From Ectobacillus ponti (GTDB lineage Bacteria; Bacillota; Bacilli; Bacillales; Bacillaceae_G), in NCBI RefSeq assembly GCF_024294785.1, contig NZ_JANCLT010000015.1:1-64000 (forward strand): a stretch of DNA of 64,000 nt. Reading direction: 5' to 3'. Below are positions 34,501 through 42,223 of the stretch, one piece after another (positions within the stretch are counted from its first letter, which is position 1; each line of letters begins with the position of its first letter). The notes under the pieces are model-generated. The model worked only from the letters and a program-made list of their open reading frames with translations. It made no database searches and was not told where the DNA came from. The position numbers and the translations under genes were made by a program.

Positions 34501-36913
34501 GGTTGAACTCTATACAGGACATCTTGGGTCTGAAATCACCAGCCGCATAGAGCGTTCTTCCACCATCTTTATCTTAACCTCCTTTATTATGAAGTCTGGT
34601 GTCCGCTTGCTGCGTGAAGCGCTGAGACAGGCTGCTGACAGAGATGCTGATATCAAAATCTGTACGGGGGATTATCTGTATATCACACAGCCCGATGCCT
34701 TGGAGGAGCTTATTCACATCCACCCGAAAATTGAAGTGCGTATGTTCCGAAGCGGCGGCGAATCCTTTCATCCGAAGGCCTATATTTTTGAGGACGGGGA
34801 CGGAGGAATGCTGTTCGTCGGCTCTTCCAACCTATCAAAGTCAGCCTTAAGAAATGGTGTGGAATGGAATCTGGGGATGCAGAAGGAAACAGAAATAGAC
34901 ACATTTGAGCAAGCCATCAATGAATTTATGAAACTGCACAATCATGAACAGACCATCTCTGTAAATACTGAAACCTTGAAGCTGTACAGGGGAAATTACG
35001 ATGGCTATCATCAGAAGCATCCGAACCTTGTGCGGAACTGGACGGAAGCAGAGGAGCAGAATCTGATGCTGCCGCAGGGCAAAAGCAAGACATTGCCGGA
35101 CAAGGTAGCTGACTCATCAGTTTCGTATGGTGAAATTCAGCCGCGCTTTGCACAAGTAGGGGCTTTGGAAGAATTGGAGAAAACAGTAGAAGAAGGCTTT
35201 GATAAATCACTGATCATTATGGCAACCGGACTCGGAAAAACGTATTTGGCTGCCTTCTTTGCCCGGAGGTTCCGGCGGGTTCTCTTTGTGGCGCATCGTG
35301 AGGAGATTCTGTATCAGGCACAGAAGTCTTTTCGGAATGTGCATCCAAGCAAGAAGACCGGGATCTACAACGGGAAAGTGAAGGAGCGGGACGTTGACTT
35401 CCTGTTTGCTTCTATTTATACACTGAATCAAAAACGCCATTTACAGCAGTTCTCCCCAAACCAGTTTGATTTGATTGTGATAGATGAGTTTCACCATGCG
35501 GCTGCCAACTCTTATAGAAATGTGCTGTCCTATTTCCAACCGCAGTTTTTACTTGGTATTACTGCGACACCGGATCGGAATGACAACCGGGACATCTATG
35601 CCCTATGCAACAATAGGGTCGCATACCGGATTGATTTTCTGGAGGCAATCCAGCATCAATGGCTGTCTCCCTTCCATTATTACGGAGTGTATGATGACAC
35701 AGACTACTCCCAAATCCGCTGGTTGGGAACACAGTATGACGAAGAACAGCTTACTGCCGTGCAACTGAGGGATGAATTATTTGAAAAAACTCTGCAGGCA
35801 TGGCGGGAGCATAAGCAGACGCGGACACTGGTGTTTTGTTCCTCCATCAGACAAGCAAGAGCTTTGAGTGAATTTTTTAATCTGAATGGACACAGGACGG
35901 TTGCCCTGCATTCAGGTCCTGAAGCACTTCCACGATCCCAAGCCATCCGGCAGCTGCGGGATGGTGAAATGGAAGCCATTTTTACTGTGGATTTGTTCAA
36001 TGAAGGCGTGGATATCCCATCCGTAGATACACTCCTGTTTGTAAGACCGACAGAATCCCTGACAGTCTTCACACAGCAGGTTGGCCGCGGGCTTCGCCTG
36101 CATGACGGGAAGGAATACTGCGTCATTATCGATTTAATTGGAAACTACCGTAATGCGGATGTGAAGATGTCACTGTTTCAGGTTCAGGGTGACCAAGCAG
36201 CTGCAAAAAGAAGTGTGAACAAACCGATTGTTCCAGAAGGGTGTATGGTCGACTTTGAATTAGCGGCTGTAAATCTGTTAGATGAGATGGCGCGCAAGAG
36301 AGCACCGCGTAGGGAGCAATTGCTTGATAACTATTTTACTGTAAAGCAGGATTTGGGAAGAAGGCCTGCCTATGTGGAAGTATATCAAAATGGAAAACTG
36401 GATCAGTATGGTATGTACCGCCAAGAGTTTAAATCATATGTTGGTTTCCTGCACTGGGCCGGCGAATTGAGTGAAAGGGAACAGGAGGCTTTTAAGCTGT
36501 ATGAGAACTGGCTTCTCGAAGTGGAAGGTACGACTATGACAAGAAGCTACAAAATGGTTGTGCTGCAGGCAATGTTGGAGAGAGGAGCGGACAAATGGTT
36601 TCTGCCCATTACCCCGCAGGAGGCCGCACCGTATTTCCATCAGTATTATGTGGAAAAGAAATACCGACGGGATAAGGACTTCTCAAGTAAGAATACAAAG
36701 GCCATGTGGGAGTATAACGAGAGGAAAGTAAGTGCGTTGATTGCGGAGATGCCCATGTCGAAGCTGAGCGGCAGCTCCAAGGGATTGGTTGTCTTCGAAG
36801 ACAATATGCTCCGCCTTGGATTTGATGTGCTCCCTGAGTATCGGGAGATTGTATGGGAGTGGACCAAGGAAATTTGTGAGTATCGGCTGCAGTATTATTT
36901 CTTTTGGAGATGA
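34493..36913 (+). CDS. PLD nuclease-SF2 helicase-DUF3427 protein
   Basis: 806 residues in three parts. Residues 1-170 are phospholipase D-like: HPKAYIFEDGDGGMLFVGSS then NLSKSAL gives a single HxK-type motif with the GS-N tail near residues 92-116. Residues 220-560 are an SF2 helicase: Walker A ATGLGKT near 244, DEFHH near 331, TATPDR, then NEGVDIPSVDTLLF and QQVGRGLRLHDG. Residues 580-806 match DUF3427 by arrangement. One PLD half-motif means it must dimerise to cut, as other such nucleases do. Proteins with this order occur near MazG-like genes and are suspected defence proteins. Confidence 0.87.
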   Translation: MRKVELYTGHLGSEITSRIERSSTIFILTSFIMKSGVRLLREALRQAADRDADIKICTGDYLYITQPDALEELIHIHPKIEVRMFRSGGESFHPKAYIFEDGDGGMLFVGSSNLSKSALRNGVEWNLGMQKETEIDTFEQAINEFMKLHNHEQTISVNTETLKLYRGNYDGYHQKHPNLVRNWTEAEEQNLMLPQGKSKTLPDKVADSSVSYGEIQPRFAQVGALEELEKTVEEGFDKSLIIMATGLGKTYLAAFFARRFRRVLFVAHREEILYQAQKSFRNVHPSKKTGIYNGKVKERDVDFLFASIYTLNQKRHLQQFSPNQFDLIVIDEFHHAAANSYRNVLSYFQPQFLLGITATPDRNDNRDIYALCNNRVAYRIDFLEAIQHQWLSPFHYYGVYDDTDYSQIRWLGTQYDEEQLTAVQLRDELFEKTLQAWREHKQTRTLVFCSSIRQARALSEFFNLNGHRTVALHSGPEALPRSQAIRQLRDGEMEAIFTVDLFNEGVDIPSVDTLLFVRPTESLTVFTQQVGRGLRLHDGKEYCVIIDLIGNYRNADVKMSLFQVQGDQAAAKRSVNKPIVPEGCMVDFELAAVNLLDEMARKRAPRREQLLDNYFTVKQDLGRRPAYVEVYQNGKLDQYGMYRQEFKSYVGFLHWAGELSEREQEAFKLYENWLLEVEGTTMTRSYKMVVLQAMLERGADKWFLPITPQEAAPYFHQYYVEKKYRRDKDFSSKNTKAMWEYNERKVSALIAEMPMSKLSGSSKGLVVFEDNMLRLGFDVLPEYREIVWEWTKEICEYRLQYYFFWR

Positions 36914-36979
36914 TGAGGGAAGCAGCTTTATGTTCTGTAATCAAGGAAGAAAACTGCTGTAAAGAAAAGAGGATAAAAC

Positions 36980-39472
36980 ATGGAACAGCTAACACAAGAC
37001 ACCTACCTCGATATCGCATTTAACAGGTATGTGTCATACAGGGAACGTACAGGACAAAACAACCTACCTGTGCTCGGTACACTGTCCGACCTAAACAGCT
37101 TTCTGAAAGGGCAAGACCTTAATGAGTTTACTGTACTTGATATCTTGAAGAAGCTGCAGAAGGATATCAACAACTCTGCCTCGGCAATCAGCTTGATGGA
37201 GTTAATCCGTTATGCGGATGAAACGCCCGTTGAAGCGGCAGCCCAACTGCAAAGGCTTGTATATGACAATGCTCCAATACAAGATCGAGTAAATGGATTT
37301 TGGGAGGAATTGAAAGGTTCCTTCCGTACGGGGGATACGGAGTTGTACAGCTGTTTACTTGCTGCATTTGATGTGCAGGAATATCCCTTATATGTACAGG
37401 GGGTGCAGATAGAGTTAAAACGAATATATAACACAGAAAGCGGGCAAACACCAGGTGAACAGTATGAGTTGTATGTAACATCTTGTAAATCTGTACTCAA
37501 TCAGCTGCAAGTATCGCATCCGGGTGTAACAATGACAGAGGTACTGGATTTTCTGTTCTGTCTGATGCAGTATACGGAAATCCGGGTGGAGAGTGCTGTA
37601 GAGTACCTGCATGATTTGGCAATGGAATTGGCAGCTTTTAAGAAAAATCCAGAGCTCATGCTAAAAGCGGTTGCCCAGCTCTCTAGAGATACACTGCAAT
37701 CCTTGCGGAATCAATATCGTCAGCACGAGAAAATTAACCAAATTCGGTTCCGGGTGGTGGACCGTATTCTAGAATCGGGTTCTATCAGCATGGAAGAGCT
37801 GGAGATGATTAAGAACGAAGTCAAGGTGAAATACACGACTAACATCCTGCACTCCTGGAACAATTTTACCATTTTGTTTCAGTTGTATTATGCCGACAAG
37901 AAGAAACGGGTGCAGGAGGAGCAGCGGAAAATTCATGAGGCCATCCGGCAGATGAAGGAATTCCGGGAGCTGGATTTTGTGGAGAACCGGGTGCTGAATG
38001 GCTTTGATTGGAACCAGACTTTTGGCTGTTCGGAATGCTGGTTGGCAGTGTATGAAAAGCAATACGGAGGTCACCGTGAAGCGCCACAATTTTTTGTATC
38101 CATTGATGAAGAGGGTGTACGATACGGGCTGCTGTATGGCGACCAGCATGAAAAGCGGGGGCAGGAGGACTTGGCATTTGCTGCAGATGTGGCTTCCTTC
38201 CGATATGATGTGTTCCGCGGACATATGGTCGCCGTGCTGGAGCAGTTCCGCAGCGGGCAAGAGCTTCAGGCGGAGCCGGTCAGCGTTGAGACTTGGGCCG
38301 CGTTATTTGAGGATGATGAAGTCTTTAAGGAAACAGACCGGCAATTCCTGCGCAAGATGTACGAGTTGGGTGGAGAGGCAACGGCTACGCAACTGAGCCA
38401 AGAGCTGGATAAGCATCCATCAGCTTTCAATGCCTGGACTGTGAATCTTGCTAAACGTGTGGCTGCTGCTGCCGGCATTGAGCCAGAGAAACGAAAGGAT
38501 GGAAGCAGCATCTACTGGAATGTGCTGTTTGATGGTGAGGACAGGGAGCAGCACTTTATTTGGAGGCTGAAGCCGAACCTGAAGACAGCAATTGGGCTTG
38601 TTACACCTCCCGAGGCGGAAGAACTAGAAGCATATGGAACGGAGGATTTCTTCCGTGAGGTCTTCATTGGCAAAGAGCAGTACCAGACAATTACGGGGTT
38701 ACTGCGGTACAAGAGGAACATAATCCTGCAGGGGCCTCCGGGTGTCGGCAAAACATTTTTGGCGAAGCGCTTGGCATATTCTCTGATGGGAGCAAAGGAT
38801 GAGGAACGGGTGGAGCTTGTGCAATTCCACCAAAACTATGCTTATGAGGACTTTGTTATGGGCTATCGTCCGAGCGAGAGTGGGTTTCGTCTGCAGGAAG
38901 GTATTTTTTATGAGTTCTGCAGGAAGGCGCAGGAAAATCCGGAGTTGGATTATTACTTTATTATTGATGAGATTAATCGGGGCAACCTCTCAAAGATTTT
39001 CGGTGAGCTATTCATGCTGATTGAGCATGACAAACGCGATGAGCATGTGCTTTTGAGCTATTCAAAGGAGCGGTTTGCGGTGCCGGGAAATGTGTACCTG
39101 ATTGGAACGATGAACACGGCTGACCGGTCGTTGGCACAGTTGGAAGTGGCGTTGCGCCGCCGCTTTGCGTTCGTGACACTGAAGCCAGCCTTTAATGAAA
39201 AGTGGAGAGACACGTTGCGGGCATCCGGAGTATCAAATCGAATGGCAGGGCGTATTGAGGCGGCTGTCCAACGATGGAATGAAGAAATCACCAAGGATTT
39301 TCAACTTGGCAGCGGCTATGAGATTGGCCATTCCTTCTTCTCAATCAAACCGGAATACTTGGATGAGGAGACTTGGTTTACGAATATCGTGCAGTTTGAA
39401 ATCTTGCCGCTTCTGGAGGAGTATTTTTATGACCAGCCAGAAACGGTACGCTCGTTAATTGAGGAAGCGTAG
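36980..39472 (+). CDS. McrB-like AAA+ GTPase with unusual N-terminal region
   Basis: 830 residues. The C-terminal 570-830 is the McrB motor: Walker A GPPGVGKTFLAKRLA near 585-592, FHQNYAYEDFVMGYRPSESG, Walker B YYFIIDEINRGNLSKIFGEL near 662, and the McrB signature MNTADRSLAQLEVALRRRF near 711. Residues 455-545 look like a winged-helix (FLRKMYELGGEATATQLSQE). Residues 1-450 contain a helical region and a small beta segment (APQFFVSIDEEGVRYGLLYG), and not the DUF3578 DNA-binding domain of E. coli McrB. It should power DNA translocation for the following nuclease. ATG 36980 follows AAGAGGATAAAAC. Confidence 0.9.
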   Translation: MEQLTQDTYLDIAFNRYVSYRERTGQNNLPVLGTLSDLNSFLKGQDLNEFTVLDILKKLQKDINNSASAISLMELIRYADETPVEAAAQLQRLVYDNAPIQDRVNGFWEELKGSFRTGDTELYSCLLAAFDVQEYPLYVQGVQIELKRIYNTESGQTPGEQYELYVTSCKSVLNQLQVSHPGVTMTEVLDFLFCLMQYTEIRVESAVEYLHDLAMELAAFKKNPELMLKAVAQLSRDTLQSLRNQYRQHEKINQIRFRVVDRILESGSISMEELEMIKNEVKVKYTTNILHSWNNFTILFQLYYADKKKRVQEEQRKIHEAIRQMKEFRELDFVENRVLNGFDWNQTFGCSECWLAVYEKQYGGHREAPQFFVSIDEEGVRYGLLYGDQHEKRGQEDLAFAADVASFRYDVFRGHMVAVLEQFRSGQELQAEPVSVETWAALFEDDEVFKETDRQFLRKMYELGGEATATQLSQELDKHPSAFNAWTVNLAKRVAAAAGIEPEKRKDGSSIYWNVLFDGEDREQHFIWRLKPNLKTAIGLVTPPEAEELEAYGTEDFFREVFIGKEQYQTITGLLRYKRNIILQGPPGVGKTFLAKRLAYSLMGAKDEERVELVQFHQNYAYEDFVMGYRPSESGFRLQEGIFYEFCRKAQENPELDYYFIIDEINRGNLSKIFGELFMLIEHDKRDEHVLLSYSKERFAVPGNVYLIGTMNTADRSLAQLEVALRRRFAFVTLKPAFNEKWRDTLRASGVSNRMAGRIEAAVQRWNEEITKDFQLGSGYEIGHSFFSIKPEYLDEETWFTNIVQFEILPLLEEYFYDQPETVRSLIEEA

Positions 39473-39473
39473 G

Positions 39474-40502
39474 ATGGAGCCGGTATGTAAGGTTCCCATC
39501 CGTAATCTGTTTTGCCTGCTGAGCTATGCGAATGAAATGCCTGAACTGGTGGAAAGTCTGAATGAGGTAAATGAAGACTTAATCACCTATGATTTCTTGG
39601 CAAAGCAATTTTTACGTGAAGTGAACGTACTGAAGCAACGTGGAATCATAAGAAATTACGTGGCTGTGACAGAAGAAACAAATCGGGTGGGCGGACGCAT
39701 TTTAATGGGGGAGTCTATTCCACATATTATGGCACGGCGGGCTTCGCTTGTTTGCGAGAAGGATGAGTATTCGGAGGACATCCTGTTAAACCAGATTATG
39801 AAGACCATACTGCAGGGAATCGTGCAGAATCGTTACGTTAAAGCGGAGACCAGACAACAGAGCTTTCTGCGTTTGGAGGCGCTGCAGGGTGTGTCAGAGG
39901 TGCCGCTGACAACTGGAATGTTTACAAGGCTCCGGCTTGACCGGCAGAACATCCGATATCAGCGCATGGTGCATATGGCCCGTCTGCTGCATGAGTTGCG
40001 GCTCTTGTCCCATCAGCAAGGAAATTGGAGTCTGTTTTCAGCCAAGGTGACAGAACGTGCCTTGCACCAGATTTTCGAGAAATTTTTGTTCCACTTTTAT
40101 CGGCTTGAGCAAAGCGTTTATAAGGTTTCTTCAGAAGTGATGCGTTGGAATTTGGATGGGGAAACAAAGTGGCTGCCGACAATGCGTACAGACATATCCA
40201 TGACAAACAGGAACGGGCAAGACAAGATTATCATGGATGCCAAATTTTATCGTAATATGTTTCAAGAGAATTACGGTAAGGCTTCATTCCACAGTCATAA
40301 TCTGTATCAGTTATACACGTACTTGATGCATCAGTCCAGGGAAATGAGGCTGAGAGGAATCCTGGTCTATCCCTTTAATGGAGTAGAAGTAAATGAAGTA
40401 TTTCGAGCGGGTGAACGGATGACAATGGAGGTTATGACTTTAAATCTTGATGCGCCTTGGCAGGAGATTCATAACCGGCTAATCATGGTGGTACAAGCGT
40501 GA
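39474..40502 (+). CDS. McrC-like PD-(D/E)xK nuclease subunit
   Basis: 342 residues from ATG 39474, one base after the mcrB-like stop (TTG 39459 is a worse alternative). VPIRNLFCLLSYANEMPEL at the start is typical of McrC (the L-x-Y-A segment). The nuclease core has TMRTDISMTNRNGQDKIIMD then AKFY, so Asp near 238, Asp near 253 and Lys near 255 form a D-x(n)-DxK site. It should cut DNA when bound to the McrB ring, as in type IV restriction. The target modification cannot be read from the sequence. Confidence 0.9.
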   Translation: MEPVCKVPIRNLFCLLSYANEMPELVESLNEVNEDLITYDFLAKQFLREVNVLKQRGIIRNYVAVTEETNRVGGRILMGESIPHIMARRASLVCEKDEYSEDILLNQIMKTILQGIVQNRYVKAETRQQSFLRLEALQGVSEVPLTTGMFTRLRLDRQNIRYQRMVHMARLLHELRLLSHQQGNWSLFSAKVTERALHQIFEKFLFHFYRLEQSVYKVSSEVMRWNLDGETKWLPTMRTDISMTNRNGQDKIIMDAKFYRNMFQENYGKASFHSHNLYQLYTYLMHQSREMRLRGILVYPFNGVEVNEVFRAGERMTMEVMTLNLDAPWQEIHNRLIMVVQA

Positions 40503-40532
40503 AGGCAGACATATGATTTAAAGTGAAATAGT

Positions 40533-40580
40533 AAGTGGTGTTTTTGTGCGGTATTTGTCGTATTAAAGCACCACTTTTTT
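40533..40580 (+). terminator. terminator of the helicase-McrBC unit
   Basis: AAGTGGTG (40533-40540) pairs with CACCACTT (40569-40576), followed by TTTT. A 28-base loop with weak inner pairing. It separates the two halves of the island. Confidence 0.75.
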
Positions 40581-40653
40581 ACTTCAGCTTGCACGCGTCC
40601 ATTTGTACAGGTATGGAAGGGAAAAGATGGATAATAGACAGGAGAGAGCATAC

Positions 40654-41109
40654 ATGAAACAGCTATGCATCATCCCTTGCGGAGCAAAGAAAATCTGGGA
40701 TCAAGATGAAAACGCGGGAAAAAAAGAGGCGAAGCATGTATACATGAGCACCTTCCACAAGGCATGCCAAAGCTATGCAGAAACCTTCTTTGAGAACTGG
40801 ACAATTCTTTCAGCCAAGCACGGCTTTCTGCTGCCGACTGATATAGTGGAAGAAAACTATGATGTGGCCTTTGGCTCCAAGAGCCCGGAGATTATCAGCA
40901 CTGAAGCGCTGCAGCGGCAAATTGCTGATAAAGGCTTGGGAGAGTTTCGGTCTATTGTTGTGCTGGGCGGGAAGAAATATCGCAAGGTGGTGGAGCAGGC
41001 CTTTGGGGACAGCTGCTCCTTCCACTATCCTTTGGCTGATTGCCGGGGAATCGGCTATATGGTGCAGCGTTTACAAGCAGCGGTGGCGCGGGGAGAGAGT
41101 ATGGAATAG
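40654..41109 (+). CDS. DUF6884-like protein
   Basis: 151 residues. LCIIPCGAKKIWDQDENAG near the start carries the S/P-C-G-x-K-K signature of the family. ILSAKHGFLLPTDIVEENYD and FRSIVVLGGKKYRKVVEQAF follow. Cytoplasmic. DUF6884 proteins are seen in phage and defence neighbourhoods; no biochemical function is known to me. ATG 40654 follows GGAGAGAGCATAC. It probably shares a transcript with the TPR gene 12 bases further on. Confidence 0.75.
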   Translation: MKQLCIIPCGAKKIWDQDENAGKKEAKHVYMSTFHKACQSYAETFFENWTILSAKHGFLLPTDIVEENYDVAFGSKSPEIISTEALQRQIADKGLGEFRSIVVLGGKKYRKVVEQAFGDSCSFHYPLADCRGIGYMVQRLQAAVARGESME

Positions 41110-41150
41110 GGGGAGAAGCTATGCGGTTGTGAAATAAGACGGATGAGGAA

Positions 41151-42131
41151 TTGTATGATTTGAAAGCGGAGCTGTGGGATTCGGATGATGAATACAGATA
41201 TATGAGTCTCGTAGAAGTATACCAGGAGCTCTACAACAGGCTGAGAAAGCGCCCGGATGATGGAAGGGAGCTACAGTCGATCCGCTCCCTGCTGGTGAGT
41301 ACGCTGGTGGAGCATGGTACATATTTGAAGACGGTCTACCGCAGGAATGACCGGTGGGCAAAGGAAAGTTTGCAGAAGGCATTGCGGTATGAACCAGACA
41401 ATTCCATTGCCCACTATCGGCTTGGGTTTCTGGCGTACAAAGAGAAGGAATATGCCGAGGCACAGGTGCATTTTCAGCAAGCGCTGAAGCTACAGGATAG
41501 ATGCGGGGAGAAGCAGTATAGACTGAACGAGCAGCAGTTGTACTATGCGAATATGTACTTGGCCAACAGCTCGCTGCATATGGCGGCACAGGCTTATGAA
41601 CGGCTCGGAAAGCTGCCGGCGGCCGCTGAGCGGGAAGGTGTGGCCGGGACGGAACTGTCGCCGCTGTATGAGCTGCTCGGACGGAATGAAGCCTTTCTGG
41701 AGCAGCATGCCTTTTGTCAGATTACGAGAGATGGAAGGGCGACGTGCTCGAAGGAGGAGTGCGAGGATGCCTTGGCAGACCGCTCCGGCACGATTATGCT
41801 GTATTTCGGTAATCGGGAAACATCCTTGTCCTATGAGGGTAGAGAGGTGGCACTTACCCAGAATCAGGGGTATGCGATGCGGCACTTCCTGCTGCAAGCG
41901 GCTGATCGGCCCATCACCGCAAATGATGGTGGCCTGGTGTTTTACCGGGACGCCCATCACGAAATGAAGAGCAGTACGTTTCGTAAAAATATCGAGCGCC
42001 TGCGAAATCAACTGGCTGAGCTTGCATTGGATTCCCATCTTGTTACCCTGCAGACGGCAAGAGGGATGGTGTATGATTTCCGGTATGCTCCCTTTTGTAT
42101 CATGCACCGGGTGGATGATTTCTGCGACTGA
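41151..42131 (+). CDS. TPR and C-terminal winged-helix protein with disrupted start
   Basis: 326 residues from TTG 41151. Residues 75-125 form TPR-like helices (DRWAKESLQKALRYEPDNSI, AEAQVHFQQALKLQ). The C-terminal 230-315 looks like a winged helix of the OmpR type (DGGLVFYRDAHHEMKSSTFR then NIERLRNQLAELA and TLQTARGMVYDFRY). A strong AGGGGGAG leads to ATG 41121, but the frame there is MRL, TGA at 41130-41132, NKTDEELYDLK, joining the ORF. So the natural gene is 41121-42131 with a nonsense codon at position 4. TTG 41151 sits just after GATGAGGAA, and ATG 41202 is another restart. A regulator of the island is a reasonable guess. Confidence 0.75.
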   Translation: MYDLKAELWDSDDEYRYMSLVEVYQELYNRLRKRPDDGRELQSIRSLLVSTLVEHGTYLKTVYRRNDRWAKESLQKALRYEPDNSIAHYRLGFLAYKEKEYAEAQVHFQQALKLQDRCGEKQYRLNEQQLYYANMYLANSSLHMAAQAYERLGKLPAAAEREGVAGTELSPLYELLGRNEAFLEQHAFCQITRDGRATCSKEECEDALADRSGTIMLYFGNRETSLSYEGREVALTQNQGYAMRHFLLQAADRPITANDGGLVFYRDAHHEMKSSTFRKNIERLRNQLAELALDSHLVTLQTARGMVYDFRYAPFCIMHRVDDFCD

Positions 42132-42133
42132 GG

Positions 42134-42151
42134 TGTGACAGTGGTGTCACA
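42134..42151. promoter_or_regulatory. perfect 7-bp inverted repeat
   Basis: TGTGACA (42134-42140) and TGTCACA (42145-42151) with a 4-base spacer, 2 bases after the TPR gene and about 70 bases before the peptidase start. No U-tract, so an operator is more likely than a terminator. Confidence 0.5.
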
Positions 42152-42223
42152 GCCTTTATGGCATACTGGACATGTAAACCGCAGGAAGCGGTACAAATGC
42201 AGAAGCTATAGGGGGACGAAAAG

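Noticed and set aside
42134-42151. CRP/FNR-type binding site (TGTGA-n-TCACA)
   Set aside because: The spacer is 8 bases rather than 6 and the position is not typical; kept only as an inverted repeat.
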